Positions 45,603 through 53,939 are shown, numbered from the stretch's first letter. The stretch: DNA of 64,000 bases from Streptomyces sp. C10-9-1 (GCF_024497955.1 NZ_JANHKP010000005.1:186001-250000), one strand, 5' to 3'. The notes: generated by a model not told the origin, from the sequence alone. Made by a program: numbers and translations.

Positions 45603-46238
45603 TCAGTGGAGGTGGCGCAGACCCGGGGGCGTCTCGCCGATGCGCACCAGCCGCTCGTAGTCCACGGCGGCGCCGCGCAGGACGAGGTCGACCAGCGCCT
45701 GCGCGGACCGCGACTCCTCCGGCCCGCCGCCCAGCAGGGCCCGCCGGTAGACGGTGGAGGCGAGCAGGTCGACCAGTGTGCGGGGGTCGGTGTCCGGCCG
45801 CAGGTCGCCCCGGTCGACCGCACGCCGCACCACCGCCTCCGCCGCCCGCCGGCCGGGGGCCACCACCGACTCGACCAGCCGTCGGTGCAGTTCGGCGTCG
45901 CGGGCGCAGTCGGCGAGCAGCGGGGCGAGGACGCCGGGCGGGAGGCGGTGGTGGAGGGACTCGGCGAGCTGCCGGACGCTCCGGGCGAGGTCGCACCGCG
46001 TGCACCCGGTGTCGGGCACCGGGGGGACGGCCGGGACGGAGGCCAGGGCCTCCACCACGAGGCTCCGGCGGTTCGGCCAGCGGCGGCGCACGGTCGGCCT
46101 GGTGGTCCCGGCCCGCGCGGCCACCGCCTCCAGGGTGAAGCCCGGGTAGCCGCGCTCCCGCAGCACGGCGAGGGTCGCGGACAGGACCGCCGCGTCGATC
46201 GCCGGATCGCGCGGGCGCCCGGCCGCCGCCGGGCTCAT
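45603..46238 (-). CDS. TetR-family regulator
   Basis: A 211-residue TetR-type repressor. The N-terminal helix-turn-helix is FTLEAVAARAGTTRPTVRRR, followed by WPNRRSLVVEAL. The C-terminal ligand domain includes a TetR_C-like LLASTVYRRALL and cysteines in DTGCTRCDLAR. Its ATG overlaps the stop of the glyoxalase-fold gene as ATGA, so both are made from one mRNA. A symmetric sequence at 46651-46668, in front of the operon and the divergent monooxygenase, is the likely operator. The combination suggests a small system for sensing and modifying an aromatic compound. Confidence 0.9.
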   Translation of the reverse strand: MSPAAAGRPRDPAIDAAVLSATLAVLRERGYPGFTLEAVAARAGTTRPTVRRRWPNRRSLVVEALASVPAVPPVPDTGCTRCDLARSVRQLAESLHHRLPPGVLAPLLADCARDAELHRRLVESVVAPGRRAAEAVVRRAVDRGDLRPDTDPRTLVDLLASTVYRRALLGGGPEESRSAQALVDLVLRGAAVDYERLVRIGETPPGLRHLH

Positions 46239-46621
46239 GCCGCCGCGTCCTGCGGGTAGTAGCGCAGTTCGACGGTGTTGCCGTCGGGGTCGCGCACGTA
46301 GACGGAACGGGCGTCCCCGCGGGCGCCGAAGCGGGTGACCGGCCCCTCCAGCACCGTGAACCGGCCCGAGTCCAGCACCTCCTGCCAGTCCAGGGGGTCG
46401 ACCACGAGGCAGATGTGGTCGACGTTGGACCCGCCGCGGGGCCGCCGCACCAGGTCGATGATCGCCGTCGGGCTGATCCGGACCGAGGGGAACGGCGCGG
46501 AGCCCTCCCGCCACTCCTCCACCCGCTCCGGCTCCAGTCCGAGCGGACCGCAGTAGAAGGCCAGCGACCTCTCCACGTCCTCGACGTTCAGCACCAGATG
46601 GTCGAAGTCCCTGACCCTCAC
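46235..46621 (-). CDS. VOC/glyoxalase-fold protein
   Basis: A 128-residue member of the vicinal oxygen chelate superfamily. It shows the two beta-alpha-beta-beta-beta modules: DFDHLVLNVEDVERSLAFYC and then DHICLVVDPLDWQEVL, ending VYVRDPDGNTVELRYY. Metal ligands of the fold would be His8, His69 approximately and Glu in TVELRYY. Relatives include antibiotic-binding or -modifying proteins, dioxygenases and glyoxalases. GTG 46621 begins MRVRDF. First gene of an operon with TetR, divergent from the FAD monooxygenase, suggesting resistance or degradation of a small molecule. Confidence 0.88.
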   Translation of the reverse strand: MRVRDFDHLVLNVEDVERSLAFYCGPLGLEPERVEEWREGSAPFPSVRISPTAIIDLVRRPRGGSNVDHICLVVDPLDWQEVLDSGRFTVLEGPVTRFGARGDARSVYVRDPDGNTVELRYYPQDAAA

Positions 46622-46650
46622 GGCGGCCTCCCCTGCCTCACAGCATTACA

Positions 46651-46668
46651 TTCCGTACCGGTTCGTAA
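46651..46668. promoter_or_regulatory. Candidate TetR operator in divergent promoter
   Basis: The partly symmetric sequence TTCCGTACCGGTTCGTAA, centred on ACCGGT, lies in the A/T-rich part of the 182-base gap between the glyoxalase-TetR operon and the monooxygenase. Seven of nine positions in each half pair. A matching ATTAC/GTAAT pair frames it. Confidence 0.5.
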
Positions 46669-46803
46669 TTTTATGCGAGGCCGCCGTACGCGGGCAACGG
46701 CGCCCGGGACCGCGCCGGACTCGCCCGCCCGCGGCGGCGGAGCGACCATGGGACGTACACGGGGGGCGCCGGGGCGGGAAGCGGAGGCCGAGACGGGAGG
46801 CTC

Positions 46804-48426
46804 ATGGCGCACGTCGACGTCCTGGTGGCCGGCGCCGGCCCGGTCGGGCTGACCGCGGCCCTGGAGCTCAGGCGGCAGGGGGTCACCTGCCGGGTGGTCG
46901 ACCGGCTCCCCGCCCGCCTCCCCTACGCCAGGGCCGTCGGCGTCCAGCCCCGGACGCTGGAGCTCTGGGACCGCGCCGGTGTGGCGCGGGACGCGCTGGA
47001 CGCTGCGGTTCCGCTGCGCGGCCAGATCTCCTGTGTGGACGGCGCCGACCCCGTCCGCATGGAGCTGGCGCTGCCGCCCGAGGTCCCCTACGGGTTCGCC
47101 GCGCTGCCGCAGAACGAGACGGAGCGGATCCTGGACGAGCACCTGCGGCGCCTCGGCACCCGGGTCGAACGGGGCACGGAGCTGGTGTCGTTCAGCCAGG
47201 ACGAGGGAGGGGTGTGGAGCAGGCTCGTCCTGCCCTCGGGCGACGGCGAGGAGGTCAGGTCCCGCTTCCTCGTCGGCTGCGACGGCGCCCACAGCGCGGT
47301 CCGCAAGGGCCTCGGGCTCACCTTCGAGGGCGGGGCGCTCCCCGAGGAGTACATGCTCGCCGACGTCGAGGTCGACTGGGACATGCCCCCGGGGTACGGC
47401 GTGCGGGTCCTCGCCCACGGTGCCGGCGGCGCCGAGGACGTGCTCGTCGGCATCCCGCTGCCCGGCCGCTCCCGGTACCGCCTGTCGATGGCGGCGGCAC
47501 CCGAGCTGCGCACCCGGCCGGGCCGGGAGGCGGGTGCCGTCCTCCACGGCCTGGGCGGCGGCGCGGCACCCGGCCTGCACCATGTGCAGGCCGTGCTGGA
47601 CCGGCTCGCGCCCGGTCCGGCGACCGCCACACGGCTGCGCTGGTCGTCGGTCTTCCGCATCAGCCACCGGATCGTGGACCGCTACGGCCGCGGCCGGGTC
47701 TTCGTGGCCGGGGACGCGGCCCACATCCATCCGCCCACCGGGGCGCAGGGGATGAACACCGGCATCCAGGACGCGGTGAACCTCGCCTGGAAGCTGGCCC
47801 TCGCGGTCTCGGGCACCGCGCACCCGGGGCTGCTGGACAGCTACGACGCCGAGCGCCGGCCGGTCGGCGCCGAAGTCGTGGGCCGCACCGTGCGGCATGC
47901 CGCGGGGGGCGGCGTGCAGAGCGACCCGGAGGACCCGGCGCGGTTGCTGCTGCGGGAGGCGCAGCTGCTGGTCGGCTACCGCGGCAGCCCCGTTGCGGGA
48001 GCACCGGGGGAGAGCGCCGGGCCCCGTTCCGGCGATCGTGCGCCCGACTGCGGGGGCCTGGCCGGTGCGATCGCCTCCTTCCCGGTGCGGCTGTTCGACC
48101 TGCTGCGCGACACGGCGGGCCATGTGCTCGTGCTGTACGCGCCGACCACGGCCGCCCTCGCGGACTTCGCCGATGCGGTCGCCGCGGTGCGGCGCGCGAC
48201 CCGGGACGGGGCGGGAGTCCGCGCGGTCACCGACGGGCCTCTGCCCCCGGGCGGAACGGCCGCCTTCCCGGTGTGGGCGGACGCGGCCGGAGAGTTCCGG
48301 CGGGTCTACGCGGTCCGGGCGCCGACGGGCTTCCTGATCCGCCCGGACGGCTATCTGGGGCTGCGCTTCGGCCCTGACGGGACGGCGCGGTGCGAGGAGT
48401 ACCTCGCCCGGATCCTGCGGCCCTGA
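46804..48426 (+). CDS. FAD-dependent aromatic monooxygenase
   Basis: A 540-residue class A flavoprotein hydroxylase of the PheA/TfdB group. The FAD/NADPH motifs are VLVAGAGPVGLTAALEL (GxGxxG), VGCDGAHSAVRKGLGL (DG) and VFVAGDAAHIHPPTGAQGMN (GD). The C-terminal 110 residues form the thioredoxin-like dimerisation domain of this family. Relatives hydroxylate phenols, polyketides or inactivate antibiotics such as rifampicin and tetracyclines. ATG 46804 follows GGGAGG. It is divergent from the glyoxalase-TetR operon, so expression is probably induced by its substrate. Converges on the S1 protease across a strong terminator. Confidence 0.93.
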   Translation: MAHVDVLVAGAGPVGLTAALELRRQGVTCRVVDRLPARLPYARAVGVQPRTLELWDRAGVARDALDAAVPLRGQISCVDGADPVRMELALPPEVPYGFAALPQNETERILDEHLRRLGTRVERGTELVSFSQDEGGVWSRLVLPSGDGEEVRSRFLVGCDGAHSAVRKGLGLTFEGGALPEEYMLADVEVDWDMPPGYGVRVLAHGAGGAEDVLVGIPLPGRSRYRLSMAAAPELRTRPGREAGAVLHGLGGGAAPGLHHVQAVLDRLAPGPATATRLRWSSVFRISHRIVDRYGRGRVFVAGDAAHIHPPTGAQGMNTGIQDAVNLAWKLALAVSGTAHPGLLDSYDAERRPVGAEVVGRTVRHAAGGGVQSDPEDPARLLLREAQLLVGYRGSPVAGAPGESAGPRSGDRAPDCGGLAGAIASFPVRLFDLLRDTAGHVLVLYAPTTAALADFADAVAAVRRATRDGAGVRAVTDGPLPPGGTAAFPVWADAAGEFRRVYAVRAPTGFLIRPDGYLGLRFGPDGTARCEEYLARILRP

Positions 48427-48427
48427 C

Positions 48428-48482
48428 GCGCCGCCGCTCCCGGGGGAGGCCCGCCCGGGGGCGGGCCTCCGTTCGGCGGCGC
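48428..48482. terminator. Compound bidirectional terminator
   Basis: An inner 11-bp perfect stem (48445-48455 with 48460-48470, loop CGGG) is enclosed by an outer 9-bp stem (48428-48436 with 48474-48482), between the stops of the convergent monooxygenase and protease genes. Confidence 0.85.
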
Positions 48483-48495
48483 GGTCCGGCAGCGG

Positions 48496-49644
48496 TCAGG
48501 CGGTGTGGAGGCGCAGCCCGTAGCGGGCCAGGATCTCTCCCACCGGCTGGTGCCAGGTCTCCCCGCCGGTGCGGCAGTTGCCCCAGCCGCCGGAGGTCAC
48601 GCCCTGCGCCTGGTCGCCGCTGATGAAGGAGCCGCCGGAGTCGCCCGGCTCGGCGCAGACGCTCGTCTTGGTCATCTGGTGCACGGCGCCCTGGCTGTAG
48701 TTGACGGTCTCGTTCTTGGCGAGGACGCGGCCGCAGTGCCAGCGGGTGGTGGAGCCGGAGCGGCAGACGGAGGCGCCGACGGGCGCCTCGGCGGACCCGC
48801 GGACCAGCTGGTCGGGGACCGTGCCCCAGCCCAGCACGACCGGGACCGTCCACCAGCCGCTGCCGACGCTCACCCGGGCGTAGTCGTTCCCGGGGAAGGA
48901 CGAGCCCTGGAAGGTGCCGATGTGGGAGCCGTCCCAGCCGCGCACCGCCGCACCGGGGCTGCCGCAGTGGCCCGCGGTGACGAAGCCTCCGTGCACCGAG
49001 AAACCGATGGAGCAGCGGACGTTGCCGGTGTAGTAGGGATCGCCGCCCACGGTGCCGGCGGCGAAGGGCCGAGGCGCCGCGGCCACCTTCTCCACGTGCA
49101 CCGGACCGGCCTCGCGCGCCCGTTCCAGGAAGGAGAGGACATCGTTGTCGGACTGCCGGGACGCGACCACGTTCACCACGATCCGGCCGGCCCGCGGATC
49201 GACGTGCCAGCTGCTCACGCCGCCCGGGGCCGGGAGGGCGTCGATCTCGGCCTTGGCCGCGTCGAGACTGCGGGCGGTGCGGGCGGTGATCCTCGCGTCC
49301 GCACCGGCGGCGCGGACGGCTTCGACGCGCGAGGCGTCCGTGACGGCCACCGTCAGGCGGCCGGTGCGCTCGTCGAACCACGAGCCGCCGTAGGAGGCGC
49401 CGGCGGCGCGGCGGGCGGCGGGCTCGGCGGCCGCGGCGGCCCGCTCCGCCGCCAGGCGGTCCCGCGCACCGCCCGGGGCGAGCCGGAGATCGCGCTCCAT
49501 GGCGTCGAGGAGACCCGTGGAGAACGCGCCGGGGGCGGGGGACGGCTCCGGCGGGGAGGCGGAGGCGGGGCCGGCGACGGCGGCCCAGGAGGCGAGTACG
49601 AGCAGCGCGGACAGGCCCGCGCGCAGGGCTGTTGTGCGTCTCAC
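48496..49644 (-). CDS. Secreted S1 serine protease with pro-domain (streptogrisin/alpha-lytic type)
   Basis: A 382-residue preproprotease. Signal peptide at 1-29 (ending AGPASA), then an alpha-lytic protease-type pro-region to about 197 that folds the enzyme and is removed, then the chymotrypsin-fold mature domain. The catalytic triad is His226 in TAGHCG, Asp254 in GNDYARV and Ser336 in EPGDSGGS; cysteines at 211/227, 294/304 and 330/357 give three disulfides. GTG 49644 follows GAAAGG. A LacI-type palindrome lies 53 bases upstream. The mature enzyme is like SGPA-E proteases of Streptomyces; specificity pocket not assigned. Confidence 0.93.
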   Translation of the reverse strand: MRRTTALRAGLSALLVLASWAAVAGPASASPPEPSPAPGAFSTGLLDAMERDLRLAPGGARDRLAAERAAAAAEPAARRAAGASYGGSWFDERTGRLTVAVTDASRVEAVRAAGADARITARTARSLDAAKAEIDALPAPGGVSSWHVDPRAGRIVVNVVASRQSDNDVLSFLERAREAGPVHVEKVAAAPRPFAAGTVGGDPYYTGNVRCSIGFSVHGGFVTAGHCGSPGAAVRGWDGSHIGTFQGSSFPGNDYARVSVGSGWWTVPVVLGWGTVPDQLVRGSAEAPVGASVCRSGSTTRWHCGRVLAKNETVNYSQGAVHQMTKTSVCAEPGDSGGSFISGDQAQGVTSGGWGNCRTGGETWHQPVGEILARYGLRLHTA

Positions 49645-49696
49645 GGTGTCGGCCTTTCGGTTGTTCCAGCAGGGTGGGGGCGGAACAGACACGTAC

Positions 49697-49710
49697 TGAG
49701 AGCGCTCTCA
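49697..49710. promoter_or_regulatory. Perfect palindrome TGAGAGCGCTCTCA before S1 protease
   Basis: A perfect 14-bp palindrome, 53 bases before the protease start codon. It differs from the CebR/CelR operator TGGGAGCGCTCCCA only at the third base of each half. Such sites bind LacI-family sugar-responsive repressors; none is encoded nearby. Confidence 0.6.
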
Positions 49711-49899
49711 GAAAGCACCCAGGGGCGGAGCGTAGCCGACCGTGCACAACAGGTCCATGCCAACCGATAGGATTCGGACGCACCGTCCCGGGCGTGGCGG
49801 GAACCGGCCGGACGGTGGTCGGTGTCCCTCTCGGGGAAGGTGCACCGACACGGTGCGAGGCCGCACGGTGCGGCGGGAGTCCTGTGCGGGGGTGACGCG

Positions 49900-51588
49900 A
49901 TGAACGAGTGGGCAGTGCCGGGGTACACGCACTCCCGGGACCTGGGCGCCGGGGCGGGCGGGCGTGTGGTGCTCGCGGTCCACGAGGCGACCGGCGTCCC
50001 GGTCGCGGTGAAGTACCTCGGGGAGCGGTTGCGGCAGGACTCCGGGTTCGTCCGCGAGTTCCGGGCCGAGGCCCGGCTGCTGGGCGCACTGGACTCGCCC
50101 CATGTCGCCCGGCTCTACGAGTACGTGGAGGCGCCCGCGGGTGCCGCCATCGTGATGGAGCTCGTCGACGGCATCGCCCTGCGCGCCCTGCTGGCGCAGG
50201 AGGGGGCGACCGGCCCCGAGGCCGCGCTCGCCGTGCTCAAGGGGTCCCTGCTGGGGCTCGCCGCGGCCCACGGGCAGGGCGTGGTGCACCGCGACTACAA
50301 GCCGGAGAACGTCCTGGTCGCCGCCGACGGCACCTCCAAGCTCGTGGACTTCGGCATCGCCGCGCGCAGCGGCACCACGCCCGGTGTGGCCGGGACGCCC
50401 TCGTACATGGCACCCGAGCAGTGGCAGGGCGGCACGGCCTCCCCCGCGACCGACGTCTACGCGGCCACCGCGGTGTTCTTCGAGTGCCTGACCGGCCGCA
50501 AGCCCTACCGCGGAGAGAACTTCGCCGAGCTGGCGCTCCAGCACATCGAGGGCCCGGTCCCGCTCCAGGAGGTCCCGGAACCCGTCCGGCCGCTCCTCGG
50601 GCGCGGCCTGGCGAAGTCCCCGCAGGAGCGGCCCGCGCACGCCGCGGCCTTCGTCGCGGAGCTGGAGGAGGCGGCGACGGCGGCCTACGGGCCGGACTGG
50701 GAGGAGCGCGGCCAGCGGCGGCTCGCCGCGCTCACCGCGCTGCTGCCGCTGCTGCTCCCCTCGGCGGGCGGCCCGGCGGGCGTGGTCGACGCGGCGACCA
50801 CGGCGCTCGCCCCGGCGAGCCCGGTGCCGGGCGCCGGCGGCTGGCTGACCCCCGGCCTGCGACGGGCGCTCGCAGGGGTGGCGGCGGCGGTCGCCGCGGC
50901 CGTGGTGGCGGCCCTCGCGGTCTCCCCCCAGGCGGCCGCGGACCGCCCCCGGGCCGTGGCCGAGGTCCTGGCGACCACCAGCGCGGCGCCCCCGGCGCCC
51001 GAGGCGGCGCCCTCCGCTCCCCCGGCGCCCGCGTCCTCCGCACCCGAGGTCACGCCGAGTCCCTCGCCGAGCGTGGGCGGCAGCGTCTCGCCGCTGCCCT
51101 CGCTGGTGGCCCCCTCGCCTTCCCCGGCATGGCCCACCCCGCCCCCGTCCCCGGCCCCGAGCGGCCCCGGGACGTGGACTCCGACGGCGTCGCCGACGAC
51201 AGCCGCCCCGCCCGAGCCGTCGCCGGAGCCCCCGGCGTCCACCCGTCCGGCTCCCGACGACGTGCGGGTGGTGTCGGTGTCCGTGACCTCGCTGCGCCAG
51301 ACGGGACCGAACACGGCTGCCGCGGTCGTGGAGGTGGTGACCGAGGGGACGGGCCCGGTGACGATCGGCGTGGCCTGGTCCACCTCCTTCGAGAAGGGCG
51401 CTCCGGGCGCGCCCGACGGGACGCAGTCCCTCACGCGCAGCGGGGCCTCGCGCTACACGCTGGAGGTGGCGCACACTTTCCTGGGCAAGGGGTGCTACTG
51501 GGGCGTCACGGCCTCGACGGACCCCGCGGCCGGGCAGGGCGGCGGTCTCCAGCAGATCATGACGCGGCGGGGGTGCCCGGTCGGATGA
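49900..51588 (+). CDS. Receptor Ser/Thr protein kinase
   Basis: A 562-residue transmembrane kinase of the PknB type. The kinase domain (about 8-265) has the glycine loop LGAGAGGRVVLAV, Lys38 in VAVKYLG, catalytic loop HRDYKPENV (130-138), DFG 150-152 and APE 171-173; all catalytic residues remain, with Tyr in place of the usual Leu in HRDLK. A juxtamembrane linker leads to a single TM helix at about 323-341. Outside is a Pro/Ser/Thr-rich stalk (350-450) and a beta-rich domain of 100 residues (VRVVSVSVTSLRQTGPNTAA to the end) with two cysteines. It has no PASTA repeats. Its stop overlaps the start of the next gene (ATGA), which has a similar external domain. Confidence 0.93.
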   Translation: MNEWAVPGYTHSRDLGAGAGGRVVLAVHEATGVPVAVKYLGERLRQDSGFVREFRAEARLLGALDSPHVARLYEYVEAPAGAAIVMELVDGIALRALLAQEGATGPEAALAVLKGSLLGLAAAHGQGVVHRDYKPENVLVAADGTSKLVDFGIAARSGTTPGVAGTPSYMAPEQWQGGTASPATDVYAATAVFFECLTGRKPYRGENFAELALQHIEGPVPLQEVPEPVRPLLGRGLAKSPQERPAHAAAFVAELEEAATAAYGPDWEERGQRRLAALTALLPLLLPSAGGPAGVVDAATTALAPASPVPGAGGWLTPGLRRALAGVAAAVAAAVVAALAVSPQAAADRPRAVAEVLATTSAAPPAPEAAPSAPPAPASSAPEVTPSPSPSVGGSVSPLPSLVAPSPSPAWPTPPPSPAPSGPGTWTPTASPTTAAPPEPSPEPPASTRPAPDDVRVVSVSVTSLRQTGPNTAAAVVEVVTEGTGPVTIGVAWSTSFEKGAPGAPDGTQSLTRSGASRYTLEVAHTFLGKGCYWGVTASTDPAAGQGGGLQQIMTRRGCPVG

Positions 51589-52781
51589 GCACGCCCCGGG
51601 CCCCGCGCGGCGGGGAGGACGACACCGTGCACCTCGGCGACGGCGGAAGGGCCGCCGACGGGCCCGGCCGCGGTCCTCGGGAGCACGACCGCGGCCGGGC
51701 CGACGGGCGGACGGGCGGCGCCGAGCGGACGGTGCGGCTCGGCAAGGGAGCCGGCGCCCCGCACGGCGGCGCTGCCCCCGGCCCCGAGGACGAGACCCTC
51801 CGGCAAGGCGATCCGGCGGCGGCCGAGGGGGCCGCGGCGCCGGAGGACGCGTGCGGCGGGACCGTGCGCGCGCCGGGCACCGGCGAGGACACCGTCCGGC
51901 TCGACGGCGCGGGCCCACCGCCGCCCGCCGGGTCCGGGACCGTGCGGCTCCGGCACCCGGCCGGGACGGCACCGGGCGAGGCGGGCACCGTACGCCTGGC
52001 CCGCGGGGCCGCTCCCCCGGCCGGCGCGGGGAGCACACCCCCCGGCGGTGCGGCCGGGGCGGACGCCCCGGCGCACGGCGCGCCCCCCGGGGCCGAACCC
52101 GAGGGCTACAGCGCCACCGCGCTCGGCAGCCACTGGTTCGAGGGGCCGTCGGCCGACGGGACCGACACCACCCGGCGCGATCCGCATCCGCCGGGCCCTC
52201 TGCCGGAGTCGGGCGCGACGGTCCCGCTGCCCGGCGCCCCCGCACCGGGTGGGGCCGAGCCCGACCGTGTGGACGGGGAGGTGCTGCGCTTCGGGCCGGG
52301 CGTGACCGCGGTGATGGACGGGCGGGGCCCCGCGGCGGCCGCCGCGGTCTGGCAGGGCAGCGCCCCCGGTCCGGCGCCCGCCCCGGGCCGGGGACGGGCT
52401 CTTCGGCGGTACGCCCTCGCCGGGGGCGTCCTCCTCGCGGTGCTCGCCTTCCTCGCCTGGCAGCGCCTGCCCACCGTCGCCGTCCGCTCGGTGTCCGTGC
52501 AGGCACCGGCGGCCGGGCCCGGTTGCGGGGGGACCGCGGACGTGGTGGCCGTGGTGCGCACCAACGGCCGCCCGGGGACCCTCACCTACCGCTGGGTCCG
52601 CAGCGACGGGTCGTCCTCCGGGCGGCTCGAGGAGCGGGTGGAGCGGGGCCGCGACGAGGTGCGGCTGCACCTGCTGTGGACGTTCCGGGGCCGGGGCACC
52701 CTGCCCGCCCGCGCCGAGCTGAGGATCGAGTCGCCGGGGCTGCACACCGCCGCGGCCGGGTTCGTCTACCGGTGCCCCTGA
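51585..52781 (+). CDS. Kinase-coupled membrane protein with repeated TVRL threonine motifs
   Basis: A 398-residue protein translationally coupled to the kinase (ATGA overlap). The cytoplasmic part (1-270) is disordered and contains a recurring short motif with Thr followed by Val/Leu-x-Leu-like residues: DDTVHL (Thr14), ERTVRL (49), DETLRQ (71), GGTVRA (93), EDTVRL (103), SGTVRL (119), AGTVRL (135) and GATVPL (212). One TM helix spans about 276-292. The external domain (295-398) begins VAVRSVSVQ and ends GFVYRCP, matching the layout of the kinase ectodomain (VRVVSVSVT, late Cys). No family recognised. The threonines are plausible kinase sites and binding points for FHA proteins; this is inference. 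Confidence 0.85.
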   Translation: MSTPRAPRGGEDDTVHLGDGGRAADGPGRGPREHDRGRADGRTGGAERTVRLGKGAGAPHGGAAPGPEDETLRQGDPAAAEGAAAPEDACGGTVRAPGTGEDTVRLDGAGPPPPAGSGTVRLRHPAGTAPGEAGTVRLARGAAPPAGAGSTPPGGAAGADAPAHGAPPGAEPEGYSATALGSHWFEGPSADGTDTTRRDPHPPGPLPESGATVPLPGAPAPGGAEPDRVDGEVLRFGPGVTAVMDGRGPAAAAAVWQGSAPGPAPAPGRGRALRRYALAGGVLLAVLAFLAWQRLPTVAVRSVSVQAPAAGPGCGGTADVVAVVRTNGRPGTLTYRWVRSDGSSSGRLEERVERGRDEVRLHLLWTFRGRGTLPARAELRIESPGLHTAAAGFVYRCP

Positions 52782-52839
52782 GCGCCGGCGCGCTCCGTGC
52801 GGCGCCCGGAGGGTCCGCGCGGCCCCGGTCGGCGGGCCC

Positions 52840-53832
52840 TCAGACGGCGCGGCGGCGCAGCAGGACGGCCCCGCAGAGCGAGGCGAGGGCGAGGACTCCG
52901 GCCACGCCTCCGGCGAGGATGCCGACGGCCTTGTCGTCGCGGAGTCGCTCCAGGGCCGTCGGCGCGGTGCGCGGCGGTGCGGGCAGCGCCCCGGCCTGCG
53001 GGGGCCCGGCCGGTGCCCCGGCGCCTGCTCCGGCGGAGGGCTCCGCGCCGCCGGGTTCGCCGGTGGCGCCGTCCGGGGCGGCGGGCGAGGGCGGCTCGTG
53101 GGCCGGGGGCTGCGCCTCGGGTGGGTCCTGTACGTCCTCGCCCTCGCCCCCGCCGGAGGGCACCGGGAGCGTGGAGGGCGCTCCGCTTCCCGGCGTGAGC
53201 ACCACGTCCGAGCAGGAGTAGTAGGTGTCGGGGGTGTCCGTGTTGCGCCAGACGGTGTACAGGACATGGCGCCCCGTCAGGTTCTCGGGGAGCCGGAAGC
53301 GGATGCGGTAGCGGCCGTCGCGCAGGGGCGGGTCGGTGACCGTGGCGAGCGGGCGGGTCGAGAGCGCGCCCCAGGTGAGCGGGGCCGCGGGATCCCGTCC
53401 CTGGCGTGTGGCGTACACCGTGAAGGTCCCCCGGTGGGCGATGGTGGCGCGGTAGGTCATCGTGACCGCGGCCCCCTGCCGCAGGAGTGTGGCGGGCCAG
53501 TCGGCCCGCGCGAGGTCCAGCCCGCGGTAGCGTCCGAGGCCGGCGCTGCACAGGCGCCCGTCCGGGATCAGGCTCCGGTCGCGGCCCGCCACGCCCGCCA
53601 CCCGCAGGTCGTCCCACGGCCCGAGGCTGCCCCCGGCGCTCGCGGCGGCGGCCGCACGGCACGCGTCGGTGGCGCGGAGCTCGGCGCTCCCGGCGCCGCA
53701 GGCCGCGGCCCTGCTGACCGGGTCGGTCGGGGCACCGTGGGCGGCGGCGGGAGCCGCGGCCGGGGCGAGCAGCAGGAAGGGCACGGCGAGCGCGGCGGAC
53801 ACGGCGAGCGCGGGTGCGCGGTGCTGGTTCAC
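52840..53832 (-). CDS. AA10 lytic polysaccharide monooxygenase, C-terminally membrane anchored
   Basis: A 330-residue copper enzyme that oxidatively cuts chitin or cellulose. Signal peptide ends AAAPAAA and the mature protein starts with His32 (HGAPTDPVSRAAAC), the amino-terminal half of the copper histidine brace; the second His is His133 in TYRATIAHRGTFTVYAT. The domain ends near TPDTYYSCSDVVL (about 212). It continues with a Pro/Glu/Ala-rich stalk (215-300) and a TM helix (about 307-325) followed by LRRRAV, so it stays attached to the cell surface. GTG 53832 follows GGAGG. Surface-fixed AA10 proteins in Streptomyces have been linked to wall remodelling during development. Confidence 0.9.
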   Translation of the reverse strand: MNQHRAPALAVSAALAVPFLLLAPAAAPAAAHGAPTDPVSRAAACGAGSAELRATDACRAAAAASAGGSLGPWDDLRVAGVAGRDRSLIPDGRLCSAGLGRYRGLDLARADWPATLLRQGAAVTMTYRATIAHRGTFTVYATRQGRDPAAPLTWGALSTRPLATVTDPPLRDGRYRIRFRLPENLTGRHVLYTVWRNTDTPDTYYSCSDVVLTPGSGAPSTLPVPSGGGEGEDVQDPPEAQPPAHEPPSPAAPDGATGEPGGAEPSAGAGAGAPAGPPQAGALPAPPRTAPTALERLRDDKAVGILAGGVAGVLALASLCGAVLLRRRAV

Positions 53833-53939
53833 GGCGGCCTCCTGGGGCGGGGATCGCCGCTCAGTACGGACGGCGGCGCCCCGGTGTTCAGCCGGCACCG
53901 GCTCCGGGACCGCCCGTCCCGGGACGGGCGGACGCCCCG

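Noticed and set aside
50287..50313. Kinase catalytic loop reads HRDYK and not HRDLK, considered as a pseudokinase sign
   Set aside because: The catalytic Asp, the Lys and the following Asn are all present, as are Lys38, DFG and APE, so activity is expected.
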